DNA of 64,000 bases from Silurus meridionalis. Its lineage: Eukaryota; Chordata; Actinopteri; Siluriformes; Siluridae. Shown piece after piece: positions 61,942-64,000 of the stretch. The notes under the pieces were generated by a model. It made no database searches. It was not told where the DNA came from and saw nothing but the letters and a program-made list of their open reading frames with translations. The position numbers and the translations under genes are program-made. The stretch spans positions 5,766,992 through 5,830,991 of the forward strand of contig NC_060907.1 in the NCBI RefSeq assembly GCF_014805685.1. The letters run 5' to 3'. Position 1 is the stretch's first letter. Each line of letters opens with the position of its first letter.

Positions 61942-63179
61942 CTAGGAAACACACACAGAGAACAAACTGCGTGAAATCATATCATCTTGCTCTTTTATTT
62001 TATTTTATTTTTTGGACCATGACATTAAATCTTATTAGCGCAAAAAACCCAAATCATCTGCCAAGTCCTGTTTCATACAAAGATTATGCATTAATATTCG
62101 AAGCGAGGTGACAGAGGTTTAACAGGTGCAGCACCATTGTTTAATCCTTATCAGGGTTGGTTTCTCCCAGGAAAACCTTTGGTTGGTGGATTGTTCCTGA
62201 ACTAAGCAGTGACGTTGAGGCTCCGTCTACATTAATCTGGATCCATTTAGCTTTTTTCAGCCAAAAAAAAAAACGTCCACACTTTAGTTTTCAATCGCAA
62301 AACGTAAGAAGTTTAGACCTGCATCATTTCTACCCGGTTTTTATTTACTTTCTGGCTCTTTGAAATGCTGCAGCAACGACAAAAAATGCGTCGTCGTTTC
62401 CTAAAGCCCCGGTTTTTACACAACAAAACATTATATACAATACTGCTTTTCACTCCACTGTTGGAACTTCAGCCTTTTTTATCTGCAGGAGATTCCGTGA
62501 ATATGAAAAGAATAATAGAAAAACAGGCAAATGTTTTATTATACAATCACGTTTTATACAATTAAAATCTACTTGTAAGTTAAAGTTACATGTCACGTGA
62601 CAAACACTGTAGATCCACCACCCGTGGATGCACATACACTGTAAATAGATATGAGTTTGTTTGAATGAACGAAAAATTCTTGCATTGGCTCAACATTATT
62701 TTGCTAATTATTTGATGATGATGATGATCTTGGAGGAAATCAAGGCTCTTCACCAAGGACCTTTGTCCATGGCAGGGTTCGTAATCATTATACAAACCAA
62801 CAAAGGTCCATGGCCTGAAAACAAATGTAAAAGAAAAAAAAAGCAAGGACATGGAATAAGTGTAAAACAGAATGCGATTACAAACGGAAACACGAAACAA
62901 GAGAGGAAAATGAGGACACTCTGGAGTAGTTTTGATGGCTGATCGGATCAAAAAGTGAGAACAGAGAAATCTTAATTTGTTTCGCATCCTTTTCCTGAAA
63001 CTTCTACTGAGCATAAAAAAACATAAGCAAATGGTCTCTATTAGGTTTCATTAATAAATCTATTTTATATTCGCTAATCTTACATATTTGTTCTTTCTTT
63101 GTTATGAATTCTTCTGTATGTAGCATCATAGTACTCTCCTTAATTTACAATGCAATTTAAATTTCATGTCATTCATACT
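61942..63179 (-). other. prokr1 intron (part)
   Basis: No TM1-TM3 coding sequence was found. The DNA is AT-rich and otherwise featureless. Confidence 0.55.
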
Positions 63180-63310
63180 GAGCATTCAGCTGAGCAGCAA
63201 TAGGGTTAAGGGCCTTGCTCAGGGGCCCAGAAGTGGCAGCTTGGTGTAGCTGGGATTTGAAATCACAACCTTCAGAGCCAAAGTCCAATGTCTTAACCAC
63301 TACCACTAGG
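63180..63310 (-). mobile_element. SINE fragment, tRNA-derived
   Basis: The reverse complement reads TGGTTAAGACATTGGACTTT, then a B-box-like TTTCAAATCCC, then CCAAGCTGCCACTTCTGGGC, matching the SINE at 42386-42570. The 3' tail is missing. Confidence 0.75.
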
Positions 63311-63609
63311 AAACATCAGTGGTGTAAAGTATCTGAGTAAATCTACTTTGAATATTCGGTTTTAGTTTTTTTGAAATAATCCAATTTATTTGTCCATTGA
63401 ATACTCCAATGTTCTCCTACTGTCTTTTTTTTCACCCAATTTTTTGACCTTTGGTTCATTTTGGCATGTTGAAGGGGCTTTTGTGTTGGTTAATGCAGGT
63501 GTACAAATTTTAGGACATAAAACCTCACAAATCAACTGGTTTTGGGGACTGTATATTAAATATCAACTGTAAATATCAACTATATCAACTGTATATTAGT
63601 ATATATAGA
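63311..63609. other. prokr1 intron, nothing recognised
   Basis: A short stretch near 63320-63345 resembles the AGTAAATCTACTT-type dispersed repeat; the rest is featureless. Confidence 0.35.
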
Positions 63610-64000
63610 TAGTAAAGGAATCCTGATCCAACATGGCAACCATTCCACACTTCAACATCATGCAATTCCGTCTGGACTGCGACTCGAACCGAATTCACCA
63701 TACGAAAAAACAATGAGCCGAAGCAACGAATACGTCTGAACTCTGTAAGAGAGCAAACAGTCGTCTGGAGTGACATCTATCATGGAATCACCTGCTCAGT
63801 CACTGCATCTAAATCGTATTGTTTTGCTCTGAGATTAACTTGATCACAGATGTCTAGTAAAGAACATCTCTGGCAAGTTTTAGAAGAGGCACAGCAAAGT
63901 ATTTCAGCTAAAGGTTTGGGACAAACGAACTGTTGTTTTTTTTTTTCAATGAAAATAAAGAGAAATATCTGGACATTTATATATTTGTTTGATCAAAGTA
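63610..64000 (+). mobile_element. Tc1 transposon relic (family D), running off the window
   Basis: Same text as 50905-51482: AACATGGCAACCATTCCAC, GAGCAAACAGTCGTCTGGAG, GGAATCACCTGCTCAGTCAC. Frames are broken. Confidence 0.8.

Noticed and set aside
62586..63014. 142-codon minus-strand frame as a candidate prokr1 first exon
   Set aside because: It lacks the TM1-TM3 motifs and the DR half of the DRY motif expected before the junction at 61941.

Overview
The window is eukaryotic and looks like teleost fish DNA: genes split by GT-AG introns, AT-rich introns, very many dinucleotide and GATA-type microsatellites, tRNA-derived SINEs, Tc1/mariner relics and hAT-like repeats. The order is unknown; the Tc1-rich repeat content would suit an ostariophysan such as a catfish, but that is a guess. 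There is no bacterial, organellar or viral gene content.

Six protein-coding loci can be supported. From left to right: the 3' end of etaa1 (+, 1-937, ATR activator); ppp3r1 (-, 12247-26092, calcineurin regulatory subunit B) with an apparent alternative first exon; cnrip1 (-, 29243-31151, cannabinoid-receptor-interacting protein); fbxo48 (-, 33713-35687, F-box protein); aplf (+, 38193-54788, FHA/PBZ DNA-repair factor and histone chaperone); and the last coding exon of prokr1 (-, 61224-61941, prokineticin receptor). All splice junctions proposed here keep the reading frame and use GT-AG. The order matches the block on human 2p14-p13 (ETAA1...PPP3R1-CNRIP1-PLEK-FBXO48-APLF-PROKR1), so synteny and sequence support each other. 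I found no exons of C1D, WDR92/DNAAF10, PNO1 or PLEK in the gaps where they would be expected.

Layout: 1-937 etaa1 end; 938-9300 intergenic with a minisatellite and repeats; 9340-26100 ppp3r1 with a long 3' UTR and two introns of more than 5 kb; 24.9-27.9 kb three GATA-type arrays around the ppp3r1 promoter; 29.2-31.2 kb cnrip1; 31.6-32.4 kb a ~34-bp minisatellite; 33.7-35.7 kb fbxo48; 37.4-38.0 kb a likely bidirectional promoter (NRF1-like and ETS-like sites) for fbxo48 and aplf; 38.2-55.4 kb aplf; 55.5-61.2 kb repeat-rich intergenic DNA; 61.2-61.9 kb the last prokr1 exon, whose partner exon lies beyond the window.

The most interesting signals are at the edges of exons. Repeats lie against several splice sites: a hAT-like terminal repeat supplies the pyrimidine tract of fbxo48 exon 2, a (TG)n tract runs into the aplf exon 5 acceptor, a (CA)n tract begins just after the aplf exon 3 donor, transposon relics end about 20 nt from aplf exons 3 and 6, and aplf intron 2 holds three strong decoy acceptors in a (CT)n array. 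The second is the ppp3r1 alternative first exon, predicted to replace the myristoylated N-terminus. No wholly new system is evident; these are candidates for lineage-specific isoform control.
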